DNA of 64,000 nt from Phorcus lineatus (taxonomy: Eukaryota; Mollusca; Gastropoda; Trochida; Trochidae). Where the stretch lies: assembly GCA_921293015.1 (NCBI GenBank), contig OV121087.1:8444501-8508500 (forward strand), written 5' to 3'. The notes beneath the pieces were generated by a model. That model had not been told where the DNA came from. It ran no database searches and worked only from the letters and a program-made list of their open reading frames with translations. Positions 12,821 to 26,043 of the stretch are shown here, one piece after another (position 1 is the first letter of the stretch; every line of letters starts with the position of its first letter). The translations under genes and the position numbers were made by a program.

Positions 12821-15800
12821 AATGAAGTCCAAGATGAATGCCGTTTCACGAAAGAGAAAGAATACTCTAAAGGTCTTTGAATGATGATTGTGAATTTATC
12901 TCCATCATCGACATCTCGAGCATTACATGTGACACTAAGCGACCATAAGAGATCATTTCCACAGAGGTTTCTAACTTGACTTCGATACCAATTAGGTAAA
13001 CTGTCTGTTGAGGTTGTCACGTTTCCAGTAGATGTGCCAAGAAGACAAAAAAGTGTTCATGACAAGGACACAATTTTACGGATTTCCAAGATGCTTGAAT
13101 CACAAACAAAAAGGGAGAATAGTGTGTTATCATGTACAGCTTACCTGATCCACTTCTCTCAATGTCAGAGGAAGATAGGGTTTGCAGGAAGACAATTACA
13201 AAGCATCAAATGTCAAACTTAGATGTCACGCACTTACTCTATATGCTGTCTTTGAGAGATTACTGTTATGATGGAATGTTTTAACATAAGATGTATGTCC
13301 ACATTTTAAAAAGATTGAAACGGTGACGTGATATAAAACTCAATCATTGTTAAAACTGATCCATTTTGATTCACAATACGAATTCTTTCGAAAACGGCTC
13401 ATATCAACATGCCAATGTAATCAACATTATTTAAATGAAATGGTCTTAAAGCCGTAGTGTAGAAAATTGAAAAATAATTTTTAAAAAACGCATTGAATTG
13501 ATACTCTCGATGAGAAATGTTGTAACTTAGTCAAATGAAACAAGTGTCCTTTTCACCAAACACTTGTGAGAGTAGCTAGATAATATGGTATGAAATTTTA
13601 ATGCTGACTAATTTTTCTTAAAGAATTCTAGCATTTTACATCTTTTAAATGTTTTTATAAATGTCCTTTTTGGTTTTGCTTTTTTGCGCACATTATTGAC
13701 GAATGCTCTGAAATAATGAGAAACTTGTTACTGTGAGGGAACATATTTATCGATTTCAGTAAGTTACAGCGAGCATACTGCATGACAAATAGCTATGGTA
13801 GGATTTTAAACAACATGGATCATGAAAATCAAATCATTTGATGAATTATAAATCGTCAACAAAGTAGCTTTCCAGTTCACACAAAATCTCTTTCACATAA
13901 TGAATGTAAACTTTGTAGATAAAGATACTGGTTTTGTCAAAATCATTAAATATATTTTGGACATATCACCAAAATACATCTTAAACTTCATCAATGAGAA
14001 CAACCTTTTAAAATATCATTATATTTTCCAATACTCGTTATTTTTTTAGATAATTCTTTGAGTGTGCATACTAAAATGAAAGAAGAAGAATGTTGTTACT
14101 AAGTTATTTCAAACCTTTCCGACACGTGGAAAATAATTTGCTAATGTCTTCACAGAAGTATGTTTGCTACAAAACTCTTGCAATTTATCTTAAACGTAAT
14201 CTTCCTATTTAAGAAATCATATGAATGGCATACGCGTTCACTATTTTTACCTTTGGCCCTGAGGTCGTGAATACGGCTAAAATTCATTCATTTATAAAAT
14301 AATCGTAATACCAATGCCTCGTATTATCAGATTATTGTAAGAACTTTACAAATGCAAATATGATAATATAACGAAAAACCAGCCTCATTTTTATATTTCT
14401 AAAGTTTATATTGTTCATTCTAACATGTTGTTGGAGTAACGAGGGATATTCATTAGAAAACTCAAATTAGTATCTCCTCGGTAAAATCTCTTCATCAAGA
14501 TTGAAATTCACACCATCCAATTGCTCCTCCTCAATTGGAGTCTCGGTGTCTCAAACACTAACACCAAACTTTTACTTTTTCAAATGCAACCAATTTCTGC
14601 CCTCAAGTCCATTCCGTTTGTAATCATATCCTTCATGCATTCTTAATTTTGGTATTTTTTATTCTAGCCATGTTCACATTTTTCTTCAATTACCAGCTTC
14701 TTAATTTTGCCTCATGCAAATCCTGGACATCGTCAAATTTCTGCCTCACCATAATGAAACGGAAATGTCCATATTTAAATTGGTACCACGCATCTATTCA
14801 CTACCAATGTACCGATTTTGAAAAGATTGAACAATTTGTTTTTGATGTGACATGAACGACAATACAATCTATGATTGACGGAACAGAGAATGCTCCGACT
14901 GTGTAAGGAGATGCCTACTTTCATTATTTCCAAGAGTTACCTCTTTGATATTTTTCAATTCAAGCCATGTCTTGCAAGGGACGGTAACATATACTTACTC
15001 TATACTTGAGTGTTGAATGACTGCAATCGAGTACACTGAAAAAGTAAATTCCTATTAGAAAAAATCACAACTTTCATTTTCAGATGGCTTGGATAAAATC
15101 ACTATTTACAGATTGTTTTGACTGGCTTATGTTTTTACCTTTTCTTGATACTAAATGTCATCTTATGAAAATACTGTTGGGTTTTTGTGTTTCCTCAATG
15201 GTAATATAATGACAGTATTAAAATCCTCTTCAACTATGACCTGAAAAAAAATCGCCCGCGTAAAAGTTAATCTTGAATAAACCCGTCACATCACCTGTTT
15301 ACATCATTTTGTTAACATTTCCAAAATGAAAATTCGTAAATTTGATTTCACTTTTGCGCGAGGGTACACTGATTCACCCGAACAGCGGAGTAGTAGACGC
15401 AGAATTCCTGCAAAAAACCAGATGTATCATTAAAAAAAATCTTGTCCCTTTTTGTTTTGTATTTAAAGGTATATAAAAGTAACAAAAAAATACCATTGAC
15501 AAGGCAGTATATTTTTAATCAATAAACTGAGTTCTAAAAATAAATACCAAATTCAGTTAATCTTCGCGAATCCACTCCCTGAACTGAATGAGGTTTCAAC
15601 CTTAAATGGCTTCAGGACATTTCTCTTGACAAGTGTCACCGTCTTCATTATTAGGTTTAGCAATGAGATTGATTGTACCTTTAGACAATATTTTAATGTA
15701 TATACTTATATAGAATGCATATAATTAGAACCTCCATGATTGTTACGTTTTGCATTAGAAATTGTTAAAAAAGACGCTTCTTTTTCTTTGTGGAAGTAAT

Positions 15801-17650
15801 ATTAAGTGAAGTTGAGTACAAAGGCAACACATCAAAAATAAAATCATGAAAGAATTACGTTCCCAACTAACCTCTCACAGATTCAACCATTAAATATATA
15901 TTAACACATCGTATTGACAGATAGGTAAAAATTTCCCCCACTTACTTGGTACGGGTTGGAGTTTTTGCCGTCAGCAAATGGTTTGTACATATCAAATAGT
16001 ATAAGATTGCTGGTATATTGATGTCCACATGTGAACTATGTTATTGTAATTGCCACTTTGATATTCAAAATCATTAAATTCTTTCTACATTTTCTTAAAT
16101 TTCCATCAACAGATTCTATAGAGATTATATCATATTCCAAGAGGAAGATTGCGTGCTAATGATTTAGACACAAATGAAAAATGAGTACAATTTCAAAGGT
16201 TTAAATTAGATAGAACATTATTTTGCACCTCTACGTCTCATCAAAGTGTTCTTCTAAGCGTGATAAAATCCATTACAGAAGGAAATGTTTGTGATGTACA
16301 TTCCCTTGAGACGTTTCGGTTTTGCATTTTACTCGTACATTCTTAACAATCTTTAGTATCATAGATAGTAAGGTCTGATTTGGACACATGGCACCTAAAA
16401 CATTCTTAGTTTTCTTTAACTTGCATATATTTCAAAAAAATATTCCTTACAGCGTTAAAATCCAAGTGCATTACAGCATATAACATGCGCATCCTTGGTA
16501 CAGGCAATATTAGATTGATTAAGAGAATAAACCAAAGTAGGTTCTGCAAAATTCAGGAAAACATTTGTAACCTCAATTCAAAAGGAGAGCGTTATATCAC
16601 CTACTTTCACAAAATGGTTGCCAATGGTATGAATCTATATTGTTTTCGTTTCGTATGACCTTGATAAATTAATGAGATAATTAACTAAAATAATAGTATA
16701 AAATCTGTATTATTTTCATAGAAAATATCTTCTGTATACTTTACTACTTAAAGTAAAGCATAATACTAACGCGAACGTTTCATTGTTCCTGCATATGGCT
16801 CTTGTATCTATTTAAACACAATTAATTCAAGTCAAAATCATTATTTTCGAAGGTGATGAATAGGTGAAACTGTTTGTTTGTTGTGCATGAATCTGGTCAG
16901 GCAATGTATACATGTAAATAAAATCTTTAAAAAATGCCATCGTTGATTTTTAGCATTTTCTGTCAATCTTTCATTCACCAGTCCGTAAATCTCTAGCTGC
17001 ACAGCTGAAATCTTGTGTACAGAACCGGTACAAAAAGTTTATTACAGGATGTATATTTGGGGACGCTTTCTCCTCAGAGGCCATGTCCTACATATGTTCA
17101 ATTTAGAAATCAATCCATTACACTAGGATTGACGCATATATAAATTGGAAGCACTTTAGTATTGTAAGAATAGAAGATACTCCTGCTAGACAAGAATTGG
17201 CCTAAATGTACTTTAGGTAAAACTCAGTAGATGTAGATAGAAGCTCTCTTTCAATCAGAATAAAATAGGTCAAGTAACGACTTATATGTTATTGCACTAA
17301 GAAGAGCTAAATGTGTTCTCAATAACAGTTCATTACAGTGGTGCTTCTTACAATACATATTCCATAAAAATTGTCTTTATCCTTCATATCATCAACTTTT
17401 CGAATGCTATCAAAGAAGTTCAGTAGCATTTAAATCGGGTTTTGTTCTGTCCTGTGGTTTTGTTGAAGAAACTACAAGTTTCAAACAGCACCCTGACACT
17501 TGTTTATAGTACAGATTATTTGTAGGCTAATCATTTCGAATTTAACTTACATTTCGTAAAATTTTTCATTCTGTCATGTTTAAGTGATATTGATATCCTG
17601 TTTTTGTGAATGTTTTAACAACGAATTGCAAGGTTCTCTTTAAAAGTAGC
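12820..17650. repeat. Segmental duplication block A, copy 3
   Basis: It aligns segment by segment with A2 (see 3589-11650) and with A4: 12980-13900 with 41290-42150, and 15570-16640 with 43240-44970. Divergence is high, with many small indels, so the duplication is old. I see no gene. The frames at 12805-13020, 13034-13222 and 14649-14855 are not conserved between copies. Confidence 0.68.
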
Positions 17651-18837
17651 TTTAGCCCTCTTCATCTCAAATTTAAGGTACTGGTGTCATATACATGACT
17701 TCTTTGAATTTTTTTAGATAATATGTATCACACACTCTTATTCAGGAGATGCCCTTCGTCTCACATCGTAAACATAGTTAGACTGTTAAGTATGCACTTT
17801 GATTTATATAGTCCCAAAATATTGCTATAAAATGTGACAGTAATAATACATTTTCTGACGTTTTCTAAAGATATCAATCATATGGCTGGCACATTTCTCT
17901 CCACATGTAATGACCAATAGCAAGGACAGTTTAAGTTAATAATAAAGGTGGTGTTTGGCCCGGGGAGATATGTTGTAGATAATCACATTACACAGAGCTT
18001 GGAAGCTCTCAATCCTCTCCTCTTGTTAACAAGGCAATAAGACAGTCCCATAATAGTGCTAGATGTAATCAATACGATTTCTTAACCTTTAGGATTAAAA
18101 TCCTTAGCATACACATCTGATCCTTTTCATTGAATAGAAAAATGTATCATCTCTATGAACTCTATTATTTGAAACTAACTAAAAAAGATGAAAGACTTAA
18201 ACTTTTTGAGAAATGGAGACTATGCACTTTGATCAATATTTATAGTCTTTTATGCAAACTACATAAGATCCCAAACTAAGGTAGGTGAGAATAAGGCTGC
18301 TTCGCAAAAGTTTACCTCTATATACCAGTTTGATTTGAATCCAACCTAGTTGAAAGTAATATACATTGTATGTATTTTTATTAAATATTCATATTTTCTT
18401 GAAATATAAAGTTTCTAATATCTTTGATATGCAAATATATGTATGCATTATAAATGCTGGATGACCGGGATGAGAAATTGTATATTTCAGCTGTATGGGC
18501 TATAAAAGAGGGAATGCTCTCCATGATCATCAATAACAGCGATATGAGGCCAACTCCCTCAAGATATCAGGGCATTGTAGTAGTTCACGAAAGTAGTACA
18601 GCAGTAGAAAAGTGTAATTAAGTATTCAAATTTATTGACCACGTTTTGTTTACTGGCCTGCACGAAATAGCTAGTTGTTATCAGTATTTGGATTCATCGA
18701 GGGATATTTATTTATGTATCGTTCATTTTGTTATAAATATTAATATGAATCAATTGTAAATATTCAAAAGTTCCTTTCAACCAAACTGATTCATGTATGT
18801 TAAAATGTTTAGCTTTGCTTCAGAAAGCTGAAAGATA

Positions 18838-19106
18838 AGAGGGGTTGTCAATAAGTTCATAGAAGAGGATATAAAGTACAATCCAATAATTGTGATATTT
18901 TTCAATATAATCACCCTGGATTATGGTTAAGTTGTTCGATTCACATTGTTGAAGTGCAGTCTCTGCATTGCATGAAGAGGCATAACTCCAGCAGGCAAGT
19001 CAGCATAGCAGTAGGTTCCTGTTATTGTACTTTTAGTTGAAAAAGTCTAAATATATCTGACCCCTTGTTTTCGTGGGACATGTATGAACTTATTGACTTC
19101 ATCTCG
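18838..19106. mobile_element. Mariner-type MITE (non-autonomous)
   Basis: A 269-bp segment flanked by TA (18836-18837 and 19107-19108). Its ends are inverted repeats sharing GTCAATAAGTTCATA (18846-18860 region and its complement at about 19083-19097). The outer bases resemble the GAGGGGT termini of mariner elements. It is too short to code for a transposase. The paralogous position in B3 (about 45700) lacks it: the flanking AAATGTTTA and GGTCAT(C/T)ACG segments are adjacent there. Confidence 0.75.
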
Positions 19107-19520
19107 TAGGTCATCACGAGCATTGCAAATACGATCTTATTTCAATATTATCACTATGCTTTGTAACGCAGTTATTTATTAACCAATCTGGAACATAAGC
19201 AAGCTCTGTCAAATATATAAACGATATAAAACGTATATCGTCTAGACGATGCTCTCGTTAGGATTAGTTAAGGTTATAAGCGTGATTATTAACTTGTAGC
19301 ACTGGAACAATAATTTACCACGTTACTGTCACAAGAAAACGTAATGTTATTTGTAAGGACGATATGAAATAGTAAAAAAATCCCTTGGATTCTAATTCCA
19401 ATGGTAGAAGGAAGTTCATGTTTTTTTTCAAATGACAGCATTTCTGAAAGTTTTGTTTGTGGAGGGCTGATATGAGTAAGAAAATTTTATTCGCTCCTTA
19501 ATATTGCTTGAATAACTTTA

Positions 19521-19735
19521 GGTCTACACGCAGTTAGGTTTGGGTGCAATGCTACACTGAATTTCATCGTAAAACCACCCATGGTTCGCTAGTTCCAGCC
19601 GATGCTCGCAGGTTTCACAATAGTCACAATAGTCACAATGGTGTTGCGGGCTTTCTCCCTGCCATAATGCTAAGAGCCCTGATATAAGTGAAATACTCTT
19701 GAAAGCGGCGTTAAACCCCAATTCACCTCACCTCA
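19521..19735 (+). mobile_element. SINE, 5'-truncated, with 14-bp target duplication
   Basis: The 215-bp body is flanked by perfect 14-bp direct repeats CTTGAATAACTTTA at 19507-19520 and 19736-19749. It matches the SINE at 45019-45266 from its position about 45 onwards, including CACCCATGGTTCGCTAGTTC and the tail GAAAGCGGCGTTAAACCCCA, and ends in a short CACCTCACCTCACTT run. It lacks the first part of the 45-kb copy. The B2 and B3 paralogous sites are empty. Confidence 0.85.
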
Positions 19736-21167
19736 CTTGAATAACTTTAAATTGGGACAATAATTGTAAGTTTAATATAGCTTGTACGATTTAATTAATT
19801 TTTAAGTATTTTTTATATCTATCTACGTGTAACCGAAAAGGAATATCTTTCATGTCTTCTCTTTTACCTAATTCTAGTAGTCCAATACCAGTACATACAT
19901 TATTATTTCGGATATTGTACAATGATAATAGGCAAAAGTAGTTAGTCTTATTCGTTACACAAATGGAAACTCGGACACAGACACATACGTCTTCTTTTCT
20001 GCAGAATAATTTCATTATGCACTTAACAGAGAATTCATTTCAATTCACGGTGTCAAACAAGGCCCTAACATGTGTATTTGGTATCTAATTGACTTGGTAG
20101 ACATTCTTTCTGTGTATATTTATTTTTAAGGACGACGTATAGAGATGTATTATCTTTGAAGGCAAGTACCTAATTTGTAAGAAACCACTTTGAAAAAACC
20201 TCATTGTTTGATATGGCTAATGTACGTTTTGTAAACATTTGATCTCATTTCAAGTGATATATTTGATTATTAATGAAAAGGTAAAACCGATCAATTATGA
20301 CATTAAAAAGCGAGAATTCTATAAATCTGATCATTAGCTGATTTTCATTTTCAGATATACTCATGTACAGTCCCTGCCCTCAGAGCAGTAAGGCCGCAGA
20401 AAAATTTAGCAATTTGTAACAGAAAGACTTAGTTGAATAAATGGGGCGGTAGCATAATTTTTTGGAAAGATTTATTTCTTCAAATGTTCCCAAACAAAAT
20501 AGTTTATGACAAAAACATGGCTTGCAATTGGAAACAATTACTTTCGATGTCTAGAGATCATTTTATTTACTTAAAACACCTTTGTGTCCCTAAAAACTAA
20601 TTCAGCAAAGAAAGTCTGAATTCCTTATTTCACCCAGAAACTAGAACTCAAAGATATAGTGCCAGTAAATCTTTTACCGAAGATGAATCGTATTAATGTA
20701 ATACTGATTAAACTTGGATCTCTCTTTCATTTCCTTCTGAGGTCCATGAGCAACTCAATCCATTACTTTAGTTTTGACGCAAATAGGTACTAAGAACCTT
20801 TACAGTAGTGTTAAACTTGCGGTCATTGCTGCCAGAACAGTTGGTCTATATTGGATTTCTACTGACAATCAGAAGATGTTATCAAAAGCAGATTCAAGTT
20901 ATTGCACATGTACGTACATGTACGTGCGCTTAGATGACATTTCATTAATTGGTACTCCATGAAAGATATTGTAGAAGGCTATTTTTCGAAAATTCGATTT
21001 TTTAAAATGTAGGAATTTATTACTTGGGCTACATCACTGGTGAGAGAATATCACTACTGTAATAAAACATGTAAGGGATTAGCTTTTTCATCAGTCAACG
21101 TCACAGTTAATAAACACATTTGGACTTGTAATGCAAATAAACAGACTCATTTCATATTTAGAGAATA

Positions 21168-21296
21168 ACCAACGAGGTACGAGTGATTACGGGAAATATG
21201 CACGAGTTGTTCACAGTCGCTAGCCATTGCGAACGACTGAGCATTATTTCTAGACTACTAGCGCGTATTTCCCGTGATCACTCGTTCCGAGTTGGT
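21168..21296. repeat. Palindromic element, 34-base arms
   Basis: Arms 21168-21201 and 21263-21296 are complementary at 29 of 34 positions, sharing ACGAGTGAT and ACGGGAAATA. The 61-base spacer is itself partly self-complementary (GTCGCTAG with CTAGCGC). A 111-codon plus frame (21183-21518) starts inside the palindrome and ends beyond it. I do not recognise its sequence and give it no product. Confidence 0.7.
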
Positions 21297-21669
21297 CATC
21301 TTATATTTTACCCAGATGCAATTAAACTAACCCCAATCATGACTGAAAATCCTTGTCATATAGAGACGGTGGCACTACTATCTAAACACCTAGATGATTT
21401 CTCAAATAATGTTTTAGAATTTAAACTTAATAAATGTATAAGAATGTTTATCGATCCACGCTTTTCTTTAATTTGCGATGCACATGTTCGGCATGTTCCA
21501 TTTATCAATGAAACGTGAATAAAGTCCCGTCAACCAATCGTATTTCAATATCTTGGTATCTTACAAATCAACGTCGAGAATCATTTAAGTGCACATGTGC
21601 GGACATGAAAAAATATCCACCTGTGTTTCCCCGCCCGTATGGGTAATAAATGATATTCATTACTTAATA

Positions 21670-21745
21670 TTAATTTTTCGTGGCTTTCTCCCTGAACTAA
21701 CAGTCGTGATACAAGCTCTTGAAGGCGTTATAAAACACAAAATAA
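21670..21745 (+). mobile_element. SINE 3'-end fragment (older insertion)
   Basis: TGGCTTTCTCCCTGAACTAA followed by a degenerate form of the GAAAGCGGCGTTAAACCCCA tail matches the 3' half of the SINEs at 19.5 and 45.0 kb. The same fragment sits at the same place in C2 (34520-34600), so it was inserted before the C block was duplicated. Confidence 0.65.
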
Positions 21746-22099
21746 CGTCACCTCTCCTTATTTGGAATACTTCAATCTGATATACAATCTACGAAAGATT
21801 AAGATGTCAGTAAACATGTTGAATAAGGACTCGGTTCCTAAATATACTCCCAGGAAAAAGAAAGGTTTCAGTTTATTCTTTTTCATGAAAACATTAAAAG
21901 GGGTTTGTACGGGTTTGATGCTGAGCAGGAAATAATAGTATATCTGCATTGTTTCCTCTACACGAACGCATCGCATCGAACGCAGCCACGGGAATTGTTC
22001 ATTCACAAACACGTGAAAAAGCAGACATTCAGTAACATAAATAACACCAAAAGTATGTCAAGCCTTGTGAAACGTGACCACTATGTAAGTCTTTCCAAC

Positions 22100-22905
22100 G
22101 TCAAATGGCAAGAACCTTCATCTCCAGCAAAACCACCATCAGGAGGCTGTTAATACGCTACCAGCAGACAGGCAAGACACAGGACAGACCAAGATTGCGG
22201 TTTGGCTGGTATGTGAGGCTACCGCCCCTTCCATGGAATGTCTTTCACCCGTTTACACCGTCAGCGCAGAATACGTACTGTTCGCCGGTGGCAGCGACGT
22301 GACTGGGAGATGGTGCTGTTTATAGATGAGAGCAGGTATTGCCAGGGTTTGAGTTTATCCAAACTGCATTTGAAAGGTTCAGCCGTTTCGAGGCGGAGGC
22401 ATTATGGTGTGGGGAGGGATTTATGGCCAAATGACGACTCCGCTGGTTGTTCTGCGAGGAAATCTGACTGCCAGCGATACATTGATGAGGTACTGAGATC
22501 TATCGTCGTTCCGTCCATCCAACAACAGCCAAGAAGCTTGATAGTGCAACACGACAACGCAAGGCCTCACACTGCCAGAATTATTGGAGACTACCCCGAG
22601 AACGCCAACGTCTCTGTTTTGCCGTGGCCAGCCGACTCACCAGATATGAACACCATTAAACACATTTGGGATCACCTTGACCGCTATTTGAGAAAGCTGG
22701 TGCCACCTCCAAACAACCAGCAGGAATATGAGCAACTTCTTTAATACATATGGAACAGGATCCCTGCTGACGTCATCCGACGCCTGACGACTTCAACGAA
22801 GAGGCGTGTACATGCTTATATTGATGCCAAAGATGGTCACTCGCTACTGATGACAGACTCCGTGATTCCCATGACTACTGAGAGTTCCTGTGCACTTGTC
22901 TTTTA
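22100..22905 (+). pseudogene. Tc1-like transposase, multiply broken
   Basis: Remnant of a second Tc1-type transposase, different in sequence from the one at 2.4 kb. Visible pieces in order: a helix-turn-helix tail with STT-like and RYQQTGKTQDRPR segments (22105-22200), the first catalytic Asp in VLFIDESRY (about 22315), GGGIMVWGGI in another frame (about 22395), the second Asp in VQHDNARPH (about 22545), then LPWPADSPDMN. Where the third catalytic Glu belongs (NPIEHIW) the sequence reads NTIKHIW, so a Lys replaces it at the correct 34-residue spacing. About 80 residues between the DNA-binding region and the first Asp are missing. There are at least two further frame changes and a stop at 22742. 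No TIRs were found. Confidence 0.85.
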
Positions 22906-24029
22906 ACTTTTGTCTTTTGTAATATTGACCCCCTGTCTCTTTTCTTGTGTATTAGGGAAAATTAAATGCCGATATTTGGATGCTTTTTAAAGGGAAAAAG
23001 ATTTCTGTTTATAAACCAATCGTCAGAATTATCATATATCTGCGTTTGTTTTTATTCTATAGAATTGAAAAATCAGTGAAACCTTTCTTTTGCCTGGTAG
23101 TTTGATACACATGTAGCAGATCAACAACATGTATTGGATTTTACAGCGATTTATTTCCGAATTGAATGGTTGACATAAAGGTAATTTACATTTTACTTTA
23201 TTACTTATAACAATTATATCATTCAACAGAATCATATTTAATGCATGCTAACATCTTTTAAATCAATATGAATATCCTAGTTATCTTGTAAGTAACCCCT
23301 GTCAATATTAAACTTTATGGTTACAACTCCAAGACCAATCAGTTGACACATTTGATGTTTTCTAGTACTGAAATTGCCTCTAGGATGTCAGTTAGATGTC
23401 ATGTTTGTCTGACAGGTGCGTTTAATGATTGGCAGATCAGGGACAGGTAATTGGGAATTCAGTCTATCAAGATATGTTCTGAGCCAATATTTTAATTATT
23501 GATCTGATCTGTGCATCTGATTTTTTGCTTTCTGAATATCAACTATGTACAAATAAAACAAAATAGATAAAATAAGGGTACATTGGTTTTGTTCAACCCC
23601 ATTTATTTAACTCTTCGTTTGAATCCGTGTTTCAAATAATATCACAAAATCAATATGTAATGTTAAAATGTTAAAATAGTAATGGTTAAATCATAAATTA
23701 CAATTTCTTCACTCGTTCAGTCAATTTAACAGATCAGGTGTATTTCACTGACCATTTATATTTACCACTACGTCCATGTTTTACAAAGAATAATATTACA
23801 ATAGATAAAGTCGTATATAGCGCTTGTTTCCAGTATCAGTTGTCAATTACATTTGACATTTCTTAGGCCTATTTAAGTGAAGTTGATCTCTATTACACCT
23901 TATCGTTACATAAATGTTATAAAATTAAAAGTTAAGAAAATATCCATTTTAATTTCAAGTCAATGTAAATTCAATTCAATTTGAAATGAAATATGGTCAT
24001 TTACCGAGAAGAGTTATATCTAGAAACCT

Positions 24030-25290
24030 AGAAGAAGGACAGTGCTCTAGCTCTAGGGTCTATATTATATCAGATGAAGATCCACAATCCCTCACCGGGT
24101 TATAGTTCCTGAAAACTGATGCCCGTTTAACACTTTCACTACCTGAGGTGAAGTTTTGAAATTCACATATTGACAAAGAGTAATGTGCAAACGTTGACTT
24201 TTTAAAGGTTTTATGGAATATGACATTATCGATCAAAACAAATGTCAAATAAATGGTGCCTGATTTCAGGTATGAGCGGCGTGAAATGTATATGAAATAC
24301 CTGATTTTTAATACAAAGGCAGAACCAAATAAAAATATAGTAAATATCAGTATTTTGGAATTTATATAATTTTGGTATAGGTTGGGTTAATATTTTTGGG
24401 AAAATGTTGTAATTGTATTCCAAATCAAGAGTAACCACATGTCCGAGAAATATGTTGAAAGCAGAGTCCTCTAACAAAATTACATCGTCACTGAGTGTAC
24501 TTATTAAGGACCTAATATAGATATTTTAATCTTTAATAGACCAACATTTTTTTCGTCTGTTTACTTCTCCAATCAAATAACTTATTTTGGAAGATCTTCA
24601 GATCCTCATACAACTTTCGAGTATTATGTGCTACATATGACGACATTTTTGGATCAAACAATTCCTATTGCTTGTTTGACAATTCGATTTAACATACTTC
24701 TTTCTCGAGTTTCCACTTCCCCTTATAGTCGTACCGCCCTCCCCCTTGTTTGTGTTTCCTTTAACTAAAAGTGCAATAACATTATTTGCAAAATGAATTT
24801 TTCAACATTGGTGCATTTGGGAATATAATGTATTTATGTTAATTTACTCTCTCATCATCTTTTCACTATTTTGTACCTCATATGACGACCTGAAGTTTTA
24901 ATTGTATATCTTTTCTCTTAACAAATAGTTTTCACGTTGACCGAAATATCACATTGACGTAATACTATTTCTTCCTAATTTGCGCAATGTAGGATCTAAA
25001 GTGTACTTTAGAGACGTTTAGTTTATACGCGCAGCCAAGTGATAAGAGTTGACTATATGTTTAGTGAGTGTAAGATAGTATAAGTAAACGAACTAGCATC
25101 AACCACTCTAAACGCTCATTTCAGAACAAGGAAAAGTAGGCATTCATAAATGTATCTGAAGTGTACTAGCATCATGTTAGTCTGATGTTCCTCTAGATTA
25201 TTTATGGATGCTCAATATTGCTTTATTATTTGTATTTGAGATCCATCGACTGTTACACACAGGTAACCTGTGAATTCTGTCACCTGACGT
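24030..25290. other. No gene seen
   Basis: AT-rich spacer between blocks C1 and D1. The minus frames at 24060-24248 and 24226-24477 have no recognisable product. Confidence 0.5.
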
Positions 25291-26043
25291 GCTGATTTTT
25301 AATTATTTTGCAAGAAATTGTCATAATTTGACATTGATTTTTCATTTTCATATGCTTGAAAGGACAAATGGTCTCATCCGGCCATTGGCGTGTTCAAGCA
25401 AATACATTGTCGTGTTTCCAACCAGTTTAGTTTCAACGGTCCTTTGGTATATAAAAATTATTGCCCTTTGCATGCGCTAAAAAGGATTGTTTTTACCCTG
25501 AAATACAATCGATTTATCATCCTGTCACATAAGGGTATGTTTTTTTGCGAAGCTCATAAGATATCCTGCTTTCTTTTACAACTTATGCCTTGTGTCGATA
25601 TATATGACAGGTAAATGCAATAACTCTAACTCTATCAATACTGGTAGTACCCGAATGAAAAGGCGGAAAAGTGAATGTCAAGCACAATGCATATCAATAA
25701 TTCAATTGCGGATAAATTGCCAGTAGGGGTTTAGGGAGATTTGTACATACATTACGCTGACGTAGCAAGGTGACCCTTTTCTTTAACACAGTCATAATGT
25801 TTTCTCTTGTTGTACAGGATGTAATTGGGTATTTATTTGAAAGGACAAGTTTCTATCGGTAAAAACATCTTAGTCTGTGTATGTCAGCGCTTGGGAGCGG
25901 CAGGCTGCACAAACTCTCTCACTATTTCATCAAATTTGGATGGTTTAAAGTTTGTTCCCGATTTCAAAGTTCTGCAAAAGTGTTTGTGAAGACATGAAGA
26001 ATCATATTGTGAAAAAACAACAGTTTTGACATTGTAATAAGAC

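Larger units (their letters stand above)
17940..20970. repeat. Segmental duplication block B, copy 1
   Basis: It aligns with B2 (30571-32345) and B3 (44965-47570). Landmarks shared by B1 and B2 are GTGTTTGGCC(C/A).GG..GATATGT and AGACAGT(C)CC(A)TAATAGTGCTA. Shared by all three are TTTACCTCTATAT and AATTGACTTGGTAGACATTC. This copy has since gained a MITE (18838-19106) and a SINE (19521-19735), both absent from the other copies. The frames at 19524-19721 (SINE antisense), 19791-20015 and 20774-20962 are not gene-like. Confidence 0.72.
21640..24030. repeat. Segmental duplication block C, copy 1
   Basis: It aligns with C2 (34485-35765). The best match is 23280-23700 against 35040-35470, with shared runs such as GTGCGTTTAATGATT and ATCAGGGACAGGT. 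About 1.2 kb between roughly 21850 and 23140 is extra relative to C2 and contains the broken Tc1 copy. The small frames here have no recognisable product. Confidence 0.78.
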
